Notes under the pieces: model-generated
What the model was told of the DNA's origin: nothing
The model's database searches: none
Seen by the model: only the letters and a program-made list of their open reading frames with translations
NCBI RefSeq assembly: GCF_016428975.1
Contig: NZ_JAELTT010000021.1
Span: 1 to 64,000, forward strand
Direction: 5' to 3'
Length of the DNA: 64,000 bases
From: Dyella sp. ASV21
GTDB taxonomy: Bacteria; Pseudomonadota; Gammaproteobacteria; Xanthomonadales; Rhodanobacteraceae
Program-made: the position numbers and the translations under genes
Shown here: one piece after another, positions 26,405 to 34,188 of the stretch
Position numbering within the stretch: the stretch's first letter is position 1
Layout: each line of letters starts with the position of its first letter

Positions 26405-26611
26405 TCAGGCGTCCAGATCGGGGATCAGCTTGCTTTCCAGGCGGGCGATATGGTCTTTCAGCAGCAGCTTGCGTTTCTTCAGGCGGGTGAGCTGCAGCTC
26501 GTCGCGCCCCATCGAGGCGGCCATATGCTCGATGGCCACGTCAAGGTCGCGATGTTCTACGCGGAGCTCGGCCAGCAGATGGGCCATCTCGGCTTGATCC
26601 TGAACCTGCAT
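26405..26611 (-). CDS. YdcH-like DUF465 protein
   Basis: A 68-residue, almost wholly helical protein ([20 protein letters not shown], then [24 protein letters not shown]). The spacing of the DLD and LKKRKLxLKD segments is the DUF465 hallmark. Function is unknown; it is probably a short cytoplasmic coiled coil. It diverges from ttcA with a 100-nt gap. Confidence 0.88.
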   Translation of the reverse strand: MQVQDQAEMAHLLAELRVEHRDLDVAIEHMAASMGRDELQLTRLKKRKLLLKDHIARLESKLIPDLDA

Positions 26612-26711
26612 GGAGGCGGGGCGGCTGAAGGAGAAGCTTCAAGTGTACTCCCGCCGGACCTCGGGCGGTCAGATCGCTACAATGGGGGGCCGAGCCGTCC
26701 CGATACCACCC

Positions 26712-27575
26712 ATGTCCGCCCAGCCCGAAGCCACCCGCAAGCAGCACTACGAGGTCAGCAAGCTGGCCAAGCGCCTGCGTCACCAGGTGGGCCAGGCCAT
26801 TGCCGACTTCCATATGATCGAGGACGGCGACAAGGTGATGGTGTGCCTGTCCGGCGGCAAGGATTCCTACACCCTGCTGGATATCCTGCTGTCGCTGCAG
26901 GCCAAGGCGCCGGTGCGTTTCGAGCTGATCGCGGTGAACCTGGACCAGAAGCAGCCGGGTTTCCCTGAACATGTGCTGCCGCAGTACCTCACCGGGCGCG
27001 GCGTGCCGTTCCACATCATCGAGCAGGACACCTACAGCACCGTCACCCGGGTGATTCCCGAGGGCAAGACCATGTGCAGCCTGTGCTCGCGCCTGCGACG
27101 CGGCGCGCTGTACAAGTGGGCGGCGGAGAACGGTGTCACCAAGATCGCGCTGGGCCATCACCGCGACGATATCCTGGGCACGTTCTTCCTAAATATGTTT
27201 TACCAGGCCTCGCTCAAGGCGATGCCGCCCAAGCTGCGCTCGGACGATGGTCGCCACGTGGTGATCCGTCCGCTGGCCTACTGCAAGGAAAGCGATATCG
27301 CTGCCTACGCCGAGGCGCAGGCTTTCCCGATCATCCCGTGCAACCTGTGCGGCTCGCAGGAAAACCTGCAGCGCAAGGCGGTCAAGCGCATGATGGAGGA
27401 TTGGGAGAAGACCCAGCCGGGTCGTTCCGAGAACATTTTCCGCGCGCTGGGCAACGTGGCACCGTCCCAGTTGGTGGACCGCAACCTGTTCGACTTCGCC
27501 GCGCTGGGCGCGCGCGAAGGTGTCGCCCGCGCCGAAGCGCATCAGTGGCTCGCCGGTTCGCCGGACGAGTCGTGA
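26712..27575 (+). CDS. ttcA: tRNA 2-thiocytidine biosynthesis protein TtcA
   Basis: A 287-residue enzyme that thiolates cytidine 32 of certain tRNAs using ATP and an iron-sulfur cluster. The PP-loop SGGKDS is at 47-52. The cluster-binding cysteine pairs are C122/C125 (CSLC) and C210/C213 (CNLC), both intact. [16 protein letters not shown] is the other family hallmark. The start [10 protein letters not shown] at 26712 fits the family; an extension to 26610 is rejected. It is followed after 29 nt by the aminotransferase gene on the same strand. Confidence 0.96.
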   Translation: MSAQPEATRKQHYEVSKLAKRLRHQVGQAIADFHMIEDGDKVMVCLSGGKDSYTLLDILLSLQAKAPVRFELIAVNLDQKQPGFPEHVLPQYLTGRGVPFHIIEQDTYSTVTRVIPEGKTMCSLCSRLRRGALYKWAAENGVTKIALGHHRDDILGTFFLNMFYQASLKAMPPKLRSDDGRHVVIRPLAYCKESDIAAYAEAQAFPIIPCNLCGSQENLQRKAVKRMMEDWEKTQPGRSENIFRALGNVAPSQLVDRNLFDFAALGAREGVARAEAHQWLAGSPDES

Positions 27576-27604
27576 CCTCATCACCTTTTCAGTCGAGTAA
27601 CGCC

Positions 27605-28804
27605 GTGTCTCTCTTTGCATCCGTTGAAATGACCCCAGGCGATCCGATCCTGGGACTCACCGAGGCCTACCTGGCCGACAGCCGTCCGGGCAAGGTCAAC
27701 CTGGGCGTGGGCATCTACTACGACGAACAGGGTCGTATCCCCTTGATGCGCGCCGTGCATGAGGTGGAGAAGGCGCTGGCGCTGGAAGCCAAGCCGCGCG
27801 GCTATCTGCCCATCGACGGTATGCCGACCTACAACCTCGCCACGCAGAAGCTGGTGTTCGGCGCAGACTCGCCGCTGCTGGCCGCCGGCCGCGTGGCCAC
27901 CTCGCAGACCATCGGCGGCAGCGGCGCGCTGCGCATCGGTGCCGATCTGCTGAAAAAGGTGCTGCCCAACGCCAAGGTCGCCATCAGCAACCCGAGCTGG
28001 GAAAATCATCGCGTGGTGTTCAGCGCGGCGGGTTTCGAGGTGGTCGACTACGCCTACTACGACGCCGCCACGCATGGGCTGGATTTTGCCGGCATGCTGG
28101 CCGACCTGGGCAAGCTGGAGCCGGGCACCGTAGTGCTGCTGCACGCGTGCTGCCACAACCCCACCGGTGTGGACCTCAACGCTGAGCAGTGGCAGCAGGT
28201 GGTGGACCTGGTGAAGGACCGCGGCCTGATGCCCTTCATCGACATGGCCTATCAGGGCTTTGACGAAGGCATCGACGCCGACGCCACCGCGGTGCGCCTG
28301 TTTGGCGCCTCGGGCATCGAATCGTTTGTGGTCGCCAACTCCTACTCCAAATCGTTCTCGCTGTATGGCGAACGCGTAGGTGCGTTGTCGGTGGTGGGCA
28401 AAGACCGCGACGAAGCGCTGCGCGTGCAATCGCTGGTCAAACGCACCATCCGCTCCAACTACTCCAGCCCGGCCACGCACGGCGGCGCGCTGGTATCGGC
28501 GGTGCTCAACAGCACCGAGCTGAAGGCCATGTGGGAGCACGAGCTGGGCGAGATGCGCGAGCGCATCCACGCCATGCGTGCCGGCATGGTGGAGAAGCTG
28601 GCGGCGGCCGGTGCGCCGCAGTTCGGCTTTATCCAGGAGCAGGCGGGCATGTTCTCCTACTCGGGCCTGAGCAAGGCCCAGGTGGATCGCCTGCGCGAGG
28701 AGTACGCCATCTATGCCATCGGCACGGGCCGTATCTGCGTGGCGGCCCTCAATCGCGCCAACCTGGATACGGTGGTTAACGCCGTCGCCTCGGTCAGTCG
28801 CTGA
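27605..28804 (+). CDS. Aromatic/aspartate aminotransferase (class I, PLP-dependent)
   Basis: A 399-residue enzyme of the AspC/TyrB group that transfers amino groups between aspartate or aromatic amino acids and 2-oxoglutarate. The start is the GTG at 27605 giving (M)SLFASVEMTPGDPILGL, the family N-terminus. The PLP-binding lysine is in NSYSKSFSLYGERVG near residue 244, with HACCHNPTGVD and DMAYQGFDEG before it, all typical. The arginine binding the substrate carboxylate is probably in GTGRICVAALN. AspC and TyrB specificity cannot be separated by eye. It may share a transcript with ttcA. Confidence 0.93.
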   Translation: MSLFASVEMTPGDPILGLTEAYLADSRPGKVNLGVGIYYDEQGRIPLMRAVHEVEKALALEAKPRGYLPIDGMPTYNLATQKLVFGADSPLLAAGRVATSQTIGGSGALRIGADLLKKVLPNAKVAISNPSWENHRVVFSAAGFEVVDYAYYDAATHGLDFAGMLADLGKLEPGTVVLLHACCHNPTGVDLNAEQWQQVVDLVKDRGLMPFIDMAYQGFDEGIDADATAVRLFGASGIESFVVANSYSKSFSLYGERVGALSVVGKDRDEALRVQSLVKRTIRSNYSSPATHGGALVSAVLNSTELKAMWEHELGEMRERIHAMRAGMVEKLAAAGAPQFGFIQEQAGMFSYSGLSKAQVDRLREEYAIYAIGTGRICVAALNRANLDTVVNAVASVSR

Positions 28805-28821
28805 GACCCACTTCCCTCACT

Positions 28822-28847
28822 GTCATCCCGGCCGTTGCCGGGATGAC
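28822..28847 (+). terminator. REP-like hairpin after the aminotransferase gene
   Basis: GTCATCCCGGC (28822-28832), a CGTT loop and GCCGGGATGAC (28837-28847) form a perfect 11-bp stem 17 nt after the stop. No T-run follows. The GTCATCCCGGC arm is typical of dispersed intergenic hairpins in proteobacteria, so it may be a repeat as well as a transcript end. Confidence 0.55.
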
Positions 28848-28873
28848 GGCCAAGCATTGCCTCCGGATACCCA

Positions 28874-29791
28874 ATGTTCTTCCGCAACCTCACGCTGTTC
28901 CGCTTTTCCCCCGCCGTCGCCGAAGACCTGAACCGCCTGGACGAAGCACTGGGCGAACATCGCCTGCGCCCCTGCGGCCCGATGGAAATGGGCACCAAGG
29001 GTTTCGTGCCGCCCGTTGGACGGGGCGAAGAGGCACCGCTGACGCATACCGTGCATACCTGCACCATGGTCACCGTGGGCGGCGAGGACAAGCTGCTACC
29101 CGGTTCGGTGGTGAACGACGAACTTCAACGCCGTGTGCAGAAGATCGCCGAGGAAGAAGGCCGCAAGGTCGGCGGTCGCGAGCGCAAGCGCCTGAAGGAA
29201 GATGTGCTCAACGAGCTGGTGCCGCGGGCCTTCATCCGCAGCTCGCGCATGCGCGCCTATATGGACAGGAAGCTGGGCTGGCTGGTGCTCGACACCTCCA
29301 GTCGCAAGTCGGCTGAGAACACCATTACCCAGATCCGCGAGGCGCTGGGCAGCTTCCCCGCCGTGCCGCTCGCGCCGGAGGAAGGCCCCCGCGTGCTGAT
29401 GACCGACTGGCTGGCCAGCGGCAACCTGCCCGCCGGCCTTGCCCTGGGCGACGAGGTGGAGCTGCGCGACCCCGCCAGCGCCACGGGCGCCATCGCCAAG
29501 TGCCGCCGCCAGGATCTGGATAGCGAGGAAGTGAAAGAGCATCTGCGCAACGGCAAGCAGGTATTCCAGCTCGGTCTCATCTTCGATGAGCGTATGAGCT
29601 TCGTACTGGGCGAAGACCTGATCGTGCGCAAGCTCAAGTTCCTCGACGTAGTCACCGACGAGCTGGGCGACAGCCATCCGGATGCCGCCGCCGAGGCCGA
29701 CGCCACCTTCGCCCTGCTCACCATGGAGCTGGAACGGCTGCTGGGCAAGCTGGAGGAATGGTTCGGCCTGCCGCGTCCCGCTGACGCTTGA
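28874..29791 (+). CDS. rdgC: Recombination-associated protein RdgC
   Basis: A 305-residue nucleoid-associated protein that forms a ring around double-stranded DNA and limits RecA activity. The opening MFFRNLTLFRF and the later ERKRLKEDVLNELVPRAF and GWLVLDTSSRKSAENTI are diagnostic. The length matches E. coli RdgC (303). Single gene preceded by the REP-like hairpin. Confidence 0.96.
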   Translation: MFFRNLTLFRFSPAVAEDLNRLDEALGEHRLRPCGPMEMGTKGFVPPVGRGEEAPLTHTVHTCTMVTVGGEDKLLPGSVVNDELQRRVQKIAEEEGRKVGGRERKRLKEDVLNELVPRAFIRSSRMRAYMDRKLGWLVLDTSSRKSAENTITQIREALGSFPAVPLAPEEGPRVLMTDWLASGNLPAGLALGDEVELRDPASATGAIAKCRRQDLDSEEVKEHLRNGKQVFQLGLIFDERMSFVLGEDLIVRKLKFLDVVTDELGDSHPDAAAEADATFALLTMELERLLGKLEEWFGLPRPADA

Positions 29792-29916
29792 GATAGCAAC
29801 CCCTGGCCAGAAATCAGGGGTATCCGGTCACCGGTTCGTCTTGCGAAGCCTGCATGCTCCCCCCACATTCCCTAAGGGACACTGAGGGCTTGGACGCCAC
29901 AGCAGTAGGGCGGAAC

Positions 29917-30687
29917 ATGACGCAGCACCTCGACGGCGATTGGCTCGAACTGGCCACGGCAAGCGGCAGCACCATCCGTGTGCTCAAGGCCGCGCATCCG
30001 CGCGCACGCCGCTTGCGTCTTACGGTGACGCCCAAGGGCGCGCGCGTGTCCTATCCGCATGGCACGCATCCCGCACAAGTCAGTGCATTCCTTCGCCATC
30101 ATGCCGATTGGCTGGAACGCAAGCTCGATGAGCTGCACCTGATCGTCAAGCCGTTGCCGCCCTTGCGCGTCGGCACGCCCACGGAGTTTCCGCTGCGCGG
30201 CGAAACCGTGCAGCTGGATTGGGCCGATGGCGATTACCCGCGCGTTGAAGCGGGCGATGGCAGCATCACGCTGCGTCTGCCGCGCCCACATACGCGCGCC
30301 TTGCCCGTAGCGCGCGGTTTGCTCGCCTCTTATTTCGAAGCGCAGATCCGGCGCGACGTATCGCGCTGGCTCGCCAACTACGTGCCGCAGCTTGGCCTTG
30401 CACCCACCGCCTTGCGCGTGCGCCCCATGAAGAGCCTGTGGGGCAGCCTGGATACACGCGATCGCATCAATCTGGATCTTGCCCTGGCGCTCGCGCCGCC
30501 GGCCGCACTGCGCTATGTGCTCGCGCATGAGTTGTGCCATCTGAAAGTGCGCAGTCACGCGCCGCGCTTCTGGGCGCAGGTGGAGCTGCTGTTCCCCGAT
30601 TGGCGCGAGCAGCGCGACTGGCTGCGCTTGAATGGCGCCTGGCTGAAGACCGAGCTGGATCGCCTGATTGCCGATGTCGCCGATTGA
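29917..30687 (+). CDS. YgjP-type zinc metallopeptidase (DUF45/WLM-like)
   Basis: A 256-residue cytoplasmic protein. The zinc motif is HELCH in YVLAHELCHLKVRSHAPRFW near residues 207-226, with the downstream histidine giving the expected third ligand. Upstream, MKSLWGSLDTRDRINLDLALALAP matches the conserved WGS block of the YgjP family. The exact role is unknown. The start at 29917 is the likeliest; an open frame begins at 29854. The ECF sigma gene starts 59 nt downstream. Confidence 0.87.
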   Translation: MTQHLDGDWLELATASGSTIRVLKAAHPRARRLRLTVTPKGARVSYPHGTHPAQVSAFLRHHADWLERKLDELHLIVKPLPPLRVGTPTEFPLRGETVQLDWADGDYPRVEAGDGSITLRLPRPHTRALPVARGLLASYFEAQIRRDVSRWLANYVPQLGLAPTALRVRPMKSLWGSLDTRDRINLDLALALAPPAALRYVLAHELCHLKVRSHAPRFWAQVELLFPDWREQRDWLRLNGAWLKTELDRLIADVAD

Positions 30688-30729
30688 GCCGGCTGCTTTA
30701 ACCCCATTTCGTCGATTCCAGCGATCATC

Positions 30730-30746
30730 TCCAGGTAGCCCCTGGA
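30730..30746 (+). promoter_or_regulatory. Inverted repeat abutting the sigma-factor start codon
   Basis: TCCAGG-TAGCC-CCTGGA (30730-30746) is a perfect 6-bp inverted repeat that ends directly before ATG 30747. It could be an operator or a hairpin that hides the ribosome site of that start; if so, ATG 30756 may be the one used. Confidence 0.4.
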
Positions 30747-31430
30747 ATGGACGTCATGTCGGCCACGCTTGCCTACCCGCCTGATCATTGGAAACATGGC
30801 TGCGCCACGCTGCTGGCGCAGTGGCAAACCCTGTGGACAGAGCCGGTGCCGGTGGTCGATGTCGCCGCACCCAGCGATGCCGATTGCATGCAGCGCTACC
30901 GCAACGGCGATGCGCAGGCCTTTCGCGTGCTGTACGCGCGTCACCGCGACAAGCTGCATCGCTATGTATTGCGCCTCGCCGATCGTGCCAGCGATGCCGA
31001 GGAAATCTTCCAGGACGTGTGGATGGCCGTGATCCGCGGCAAGGACAGCTACACGCCTGACGCACCATTCATTACCTGGCTGTTCGCCATCGCGCATCGC
31101 CGCGTCGCCGACCGCTGGCGCACGCTGGCGCGGCATGCGCCCGAGGCCACCCATGCCGATGACGAAGGCGAAGCGTGGCTGGCGCAGCAGGCGTCGTCAG
31201 CTATGCACGCGCCCGAGCAGCTCGCGCATAGCGCAGCCTTGGGCAAGGCGTTGCTGGATGCCATCCGCCAGTTGCCGTTGCCGCAACGCGAGGCTTTCCT
31301 GATGCGCGCGGAAGGCGGCTTGAGCGTGGACGACATTGCCTTCGCCACCGGCGTGAACCGCGAAACCGCCAAGAGTCGCCTGCGCTATGCGCAACAACGG
31401 CTGCGCGAGGCGATGGCGACATGGCGATGA
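30747..31430 (+). CDS. ECF-type RNA polymerase sigma factor
   Basis: A 227-residue sigma-70-family factor with an unusual ~45-residue N-terminal extension before region 2. Region 2 is FRVLYARHRDKLHRYVLRLA then SDAEEIFQDVWMAVIRG and FITWLFAIAHRRVADRWR. Region 4 is LPLPQREAFLMRAEGGLSVDDIAFATGVNRETAKSRLRYA, the helix-turn-helix for the -35 box. It heads a tight unit: the next gene overlaps it by 10 nt and the third overlaps the second by 4 nt. ATG 30756 is an alternative start. Confidence 0.92.
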   Translation: MDVMSATLAYPPDHWKHGCATLLAQWQTLWTEPVPVVDVAAPSDADCMQRYRNGDAQAFRVLYARHRDKLHRYVLRLADRASDAEEIFQDVWMAVIRGKDSYTPDAPFITWLFAIAHRRVADRWRTLARHAPEATHADDEGEAWLAQQASSAMHAPEQLAHSAALGKALLDAIRQLPLPQREAFLMRAEGGLSVDDIAFATGVNRETAKSRLRYAQQRLREAMATWR

Positions 31431-31789
31431 ACGATCCTTCCCTGGACGAACTGCTGCAGCTATACCGTTCGGCGGCACGCGAAACGACCGCGCCCGGCAT
31501 GGATGCGCGCGTCCTCCACGCTGCCGAGCGCGAGGCACGCACCCGGCGTGCATGGCGCCATCGCGGCTGGCCTATCGCCATCGCCGCATCGCTGGTGTTG
31601 TGGGCGGCATGGCATCCGGTGGCTCCCATGCTGGGTGCCGCGGTCACGCTGCCCAGCGAAGAAACCCTGCGCCTGCGCCATGAGTTGCAACAGTTGCCGG
31701 TCGCATCGCCCCATTCGGATATCACCCAGTACCTGCTGCGCGACGACGCGGCATTCCATCCCTTGATTCAACCGGAGAACACGCCATGA
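31421..31789 (+). CDS. Single-pass membrane protein, putative anti-sigma factor
   Basis: A 122-residue protein whose N-terminal ~45 residues are cytoplasmic and polar (SLDELLQLYRSAARETTAPGMDARVLHAAERE), followed by one helix (WPIAIAASLVLWAAWHPVAPML, ~48-70) and a ~50-residue periplasmic tail. Position and topology match an anti-sigma factor for the overlapping sigma gene. However, the zinc-type H-x3-C-x2-C motif of common anti-sigma domains is absent and there is no cysteine at all. The assignment rests on context only. Confidence 0.7.
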   Translation: MAMNDPSLDELLQLYRSAARETTAPGMDARVLHAAEREARTRRAWRHRGWPIAIAASLVLWAAWHPVAPMLGAAVTLPSEETLRLRHELQQLPVASPHSDITQYLLRDDAAFHPLIQPENTP

Positions 31790-32349
31790 GGAAGACATTG
31801 TCGATTGCTGTGCTGTTGTGCGGCCTGCTGGCGGCCGGCGCGCATGCCGAGACCCCGCGCGGCTGGTACTTCGGCGGTCCGGCCGCCAAGGATTTCGATG
31901 TGAGCACGGAGGCGGCGAACGGCGATGCCAGCGGTCGCGTGGTGCATATCCACACCAAAAGCGAGAGCAGCGGCTTCGGCACGCTCAGCCAGGGCATCGA
32001 TGCCACCGACTACCGTGGCAAGCGTGTGCGCCTCTCCGGCTACCTGCGCACCAAGAACGCTGGCAAGAGCATGCTGTGGCTGCGCATCGACGATGCGGAA
32101 CGCAAACCCATCAGCATGGACAACATGGATCAGCGAGCCGTGCGCGGTGACACCGATCGACGCAATTACGCCGTGGTGCTCGACGTGCCGGATAGCGCCC
32201 ATGCGCTGGTCTTCGGGGTGATCCTGGACGGCCGCGGCGATGTCTGGGCCGATGGCCTCAAACTGGAAGTGGTCGGCAAGGATGTCCCCACCACCACCAA
32301 CGTGATGGCCATGCCCCGCACGCCGGTAAACATGGACTTTGCCAACTGA
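31786..32349 (+). CDS. Exported beta-sandwich protein of unknown function
   Basis: A 187-residue protein with a clean signal peptide (MRKTLSIAVLLCGLLAAGAHA, cleavage near residue 21), so periplasmic or secreted. The body looks like a carbohydrate-binding-module-type beta-sandwich (GFGTLSQGIDATDYRGKRVR, then LWLRIDDAERKPISMDNM, then VWADGLKLEVV). Similar domains occur beside sigma factors or fused to regulators, but I cannot name the family. Its ATG overlaps the TGA of the membrane protein, so all three genes should be translated together. Confidence 0.75.
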   Translation: MRKTLSIAVLLCGLLAAGAHAETPRGWYFGGPAAKDFDVSTEAANGDASGRVVHIHTKSESSGFGTLSQGIDATDYRGKRVRLSGYLRTKNAGKSMLWLRIDDAERKPISMDNMDQRAVRGDTDRRNYAVVLDVPDSAHALVFGVILDGRGDVWADGLKLEVVGKDVPTTTNVMAMPRTPVNMDFAN

Positions 32350-32444
32350 GGACGTGTGCACGTGCGGGCGGGGTGATGCATGTCACTTGTACCCGGCCCG
32401 CACGTGCTGGAAGCTCGGCGCATCCAATCGCAAGGGGATGCGCC

Positions 32445-33023
32445 GTGGAACTGCCGATCGCCCTGATCATCAAGCTGCTGTGGCTGTGCTTTGGCCTTTA
32501 CTGGCTGTGGGGCTGGCGCCGGGTAAAGGGTGCGCAGCGCAGCGAACCGGTGCTGCCGCGTCTGCTCAAGTACTGGTTGCCGCTTGCGGTGGCGGTGGCG
32601 CTGATCGGTCCCAGCGACTGGTTCGTCGGTGGCTGGCTGGGTCAGCGCATGTATCCGCCTTCGCTGGCGATCGCGCTGATCGGTACCGCAGCGGTTGCAC
32701 TGGGTATCGGCTTTGCCTGTTGGGCGCGCTACGTGCTCGGCCGGAACTGGAGTTCCGTGGTGCAGGTAAAACAAGACCACGAATTGATTCAGCGCGGCCC
32801 TTACGCCTTCGTACGCCACCCCATCTATACCGGTTTGCTGCTCGCCTTTCTCGGCACGGCCATCGCCATCGGCGAGTGGCGCGGGCTGGTATGCGTGGTG
32901 ATCGTCTTCGCCTCGTTCTGGTTCAAGCTGCGCCTTGAGGAGCGCTGGATGCGCGAAAGCTTCGGTCCGGTGTACGAGGCCTATATGCATCGCGTGAAAG
33001 CGCTGATTCCAGGCGTGCTCTAA
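32445..33023 (+). CDS. ICMT-like membrane methyltransferase
   Basis: A 192-residue inner-membrane protein of the isoprenylcysteine carboxyl methyltransferase/PEMT superfamily. It has about five helices, and the SAM-binding C-terminal block RGPYAFVRHPIYTGLLLAF followed by EERWMRESFGPVYEAYMHRV is the family signature. The start is GTG 32445 with AAGGGG 6 nt upstream; an ATG-started extension from 32373 lacks a site. The bacterial substrate is unknown. Confidence 0.88.
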   Translation: MELPIALIIKLLWLCFGLYWLWGWRRVKGAQRSEPVLPRLLKYWLPLAVAVALIGPSDWFVGGWLGQRMYPPSLAIALIGTAAVALGIGFACWARYVLGRNWSSVVQVKQDHELIQRGPYAFVRHPIYTGLLLAFLGTAIAIGEWRGLVCVVIVFASFWFKLRLEERWMRESFGPVYEAYMHRVKALIPGVL

Positions 33024-33066
33024 GCGCTTGCTCTCGACCTTTGGACGTCGCGGTGAGTGAAGCCGT

Positions 33067-33088
33067 GATCCCCGCGAAGGCGGGGATC
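33067..33088. terminator. REP-like hairpin between convergent genes
   Basis: GATCCCCGC (33067-33075), a GAAG loop and GCGGGGATC (33080-33088) form a perfect 9-bp stem between the methyltransferase and the alpha/beta hydrolase. The CCCGCGAAGGCGGG core is a common dispersed repeat type. A partial relative (CCCGCGAAGGCGG) lies near 60539. Confidence 0.6.
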
Positions 33089-33107
33089 CAGGGCCTGCGC
33101 GTGCGAT

Positions 33108-34112
33108 TCAGTGCGACAGCGAGAACGAGGTGAGAATGCGCGCGGTTTCTTCCGGCTTCTCGATGATGGGCATGTGATTGCAGCCGTTGAGCGTACTGGT
33201 GCTGATGGCGCTGGCGTTCTTCAGGCCATTGCGCAGGCTGTCGAGGGCGGAGATGTCGATGATCTTGTCGTCATGGCACCACAGCCCAAGCACCGGCATG
33301 GAGAGCTTGTCCAGGCGGCTCTGCAGGGACAGGTACTGCGACGGGTCGCGCAGTTCGTTGAAGGTATGCTCGATGAAGGCGCGGTTCTCCTGGTTGTGCT
33401 TGATCAGCACATCCTGGAAGCGGCCGGGAATCGACGGCATCTTGGCGAAGGCCAGCAAGGTGGCCTTGGCGAACTGCTCACGGTTGTCGAACACGAACGG
33501 GTTCTTGCCGCTCATGGCCTCGCGCGAGAAGTCGTTTTCGTTGGCCTTGAGGCCAAACGCATCGAGCAGGGCCAGTTCGGCCACATGTTCGGGGTGTTCG
33601 GCGGCGTAGACGCCGGCGATGGCGCCGCCCATGGAGTGGCCGATCAGCACGAAGCGCGGCAGGCGCAGTGCTTCCACGAAGGCCTGCAAGCGCGAGGCCT
33701 GCGCGTCGATGTTGTAGCTGGCGCCATCCACGCGGCTGGACTCACCCCAGCCCGGCAGGTCTGGCGCAATCACGTGAAAGTGCTGCGTGAGCAATTGGGC
33801 CTGCTTGAGCCACACCTCTTTGCTGGCGGCAAAGCCGTGCAGCAACACGAGGGTGGGGCCTTCGCCGCCTTCGAAGTAAACCCAGCGCGTATCGCCTACC
33901 TGCACCGAATGGGTTTCCAGGTGCGCCGCCACGGCCTGGCGCTTGATGTCGGCGCTGAGCAGCCACTGGGGCGCGAACAGGTAGGAGCCACCGAGCAGCA
34001 CCACCAGCAGCAAGGCTACGAAGCCCAGGAATTTCAGTCGGCGCAGGGCCAGCCGCTGCCACAGCGGGCGCGTGGCGGAGCTTGTCTGGGTCGAGGAGGC
34101 TTTGGGCTTCAT
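33108..34112 (-). CDS. Membrane-anchored alpha/beta hydrolase (lipase/esterase-like)
   Basis: A 334-residue hydrolase with one N-terminal anchor (FLGFVALLLVVLLGGSYLF, ~29-47) that should place the catalytic domain in the periplasm. The oxyanion region is LVLLHGFAASKEVW, the nucleophile is the serine of GHSMGG, the acid is probably in LWCHDDKIID, and the histidine in GCNHMPIIEKP. The substrate is unknown; LipC-like lipases look similar. It lies 76 nt downstream of the M1 aminopeptidase gene, with a hairpin between. Confidence 0.88.
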   Translation of the reverse strand: MKPKASSTQTSSATRPLWQRLALRRLKFLGFVALLLVVLLGGSYLFAPQWLLSADIKRQAVAAHLETHSVQVGDTRWVYFEGGEGPTLVLLHGFAASKEVWLKQAQLLTQHFHVIAPDLPGWGESSRVDGASYNIDAQASRLQAFVEALRLPRFVLIGHSMGGAIAGVYAAEHPEHVAELALLDAFGLKANENDFSREAMSGKNPFVFDNREQFAKATLLAFAKMPSIPGRFQDVLIKHNQENRAFIEHTFNELRDPSQYLSLQSRLDKLSMPVLGLWCHDDKIIDISALDSLRNGLKNASAISTSTLNGCNHMPIIEKPEETARILTSFSLSH

Positions 34113-34153
34113 GGGTGGCTCGGTTGGCTTGGGGACGCGTGATCCATGGCGAC

Positions 34154-34181
34154 GCGCACCGCCGTTTGCAAGGCGGTGCGC
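34154..34181 (-). terminator. Hairpin downstream of the M1 aminopeptidase gene
   Basis: GCGCACCGCC (34154-34163) and GGCGGTGCGC (34172-34181) form a perfect 10-bp stem with an 8-nt loop, 7 nt beyond the stop. No T-run follows on the minus strand. Confidence 0.5.
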
Positions 34182-34188
34182 ACGCGAT

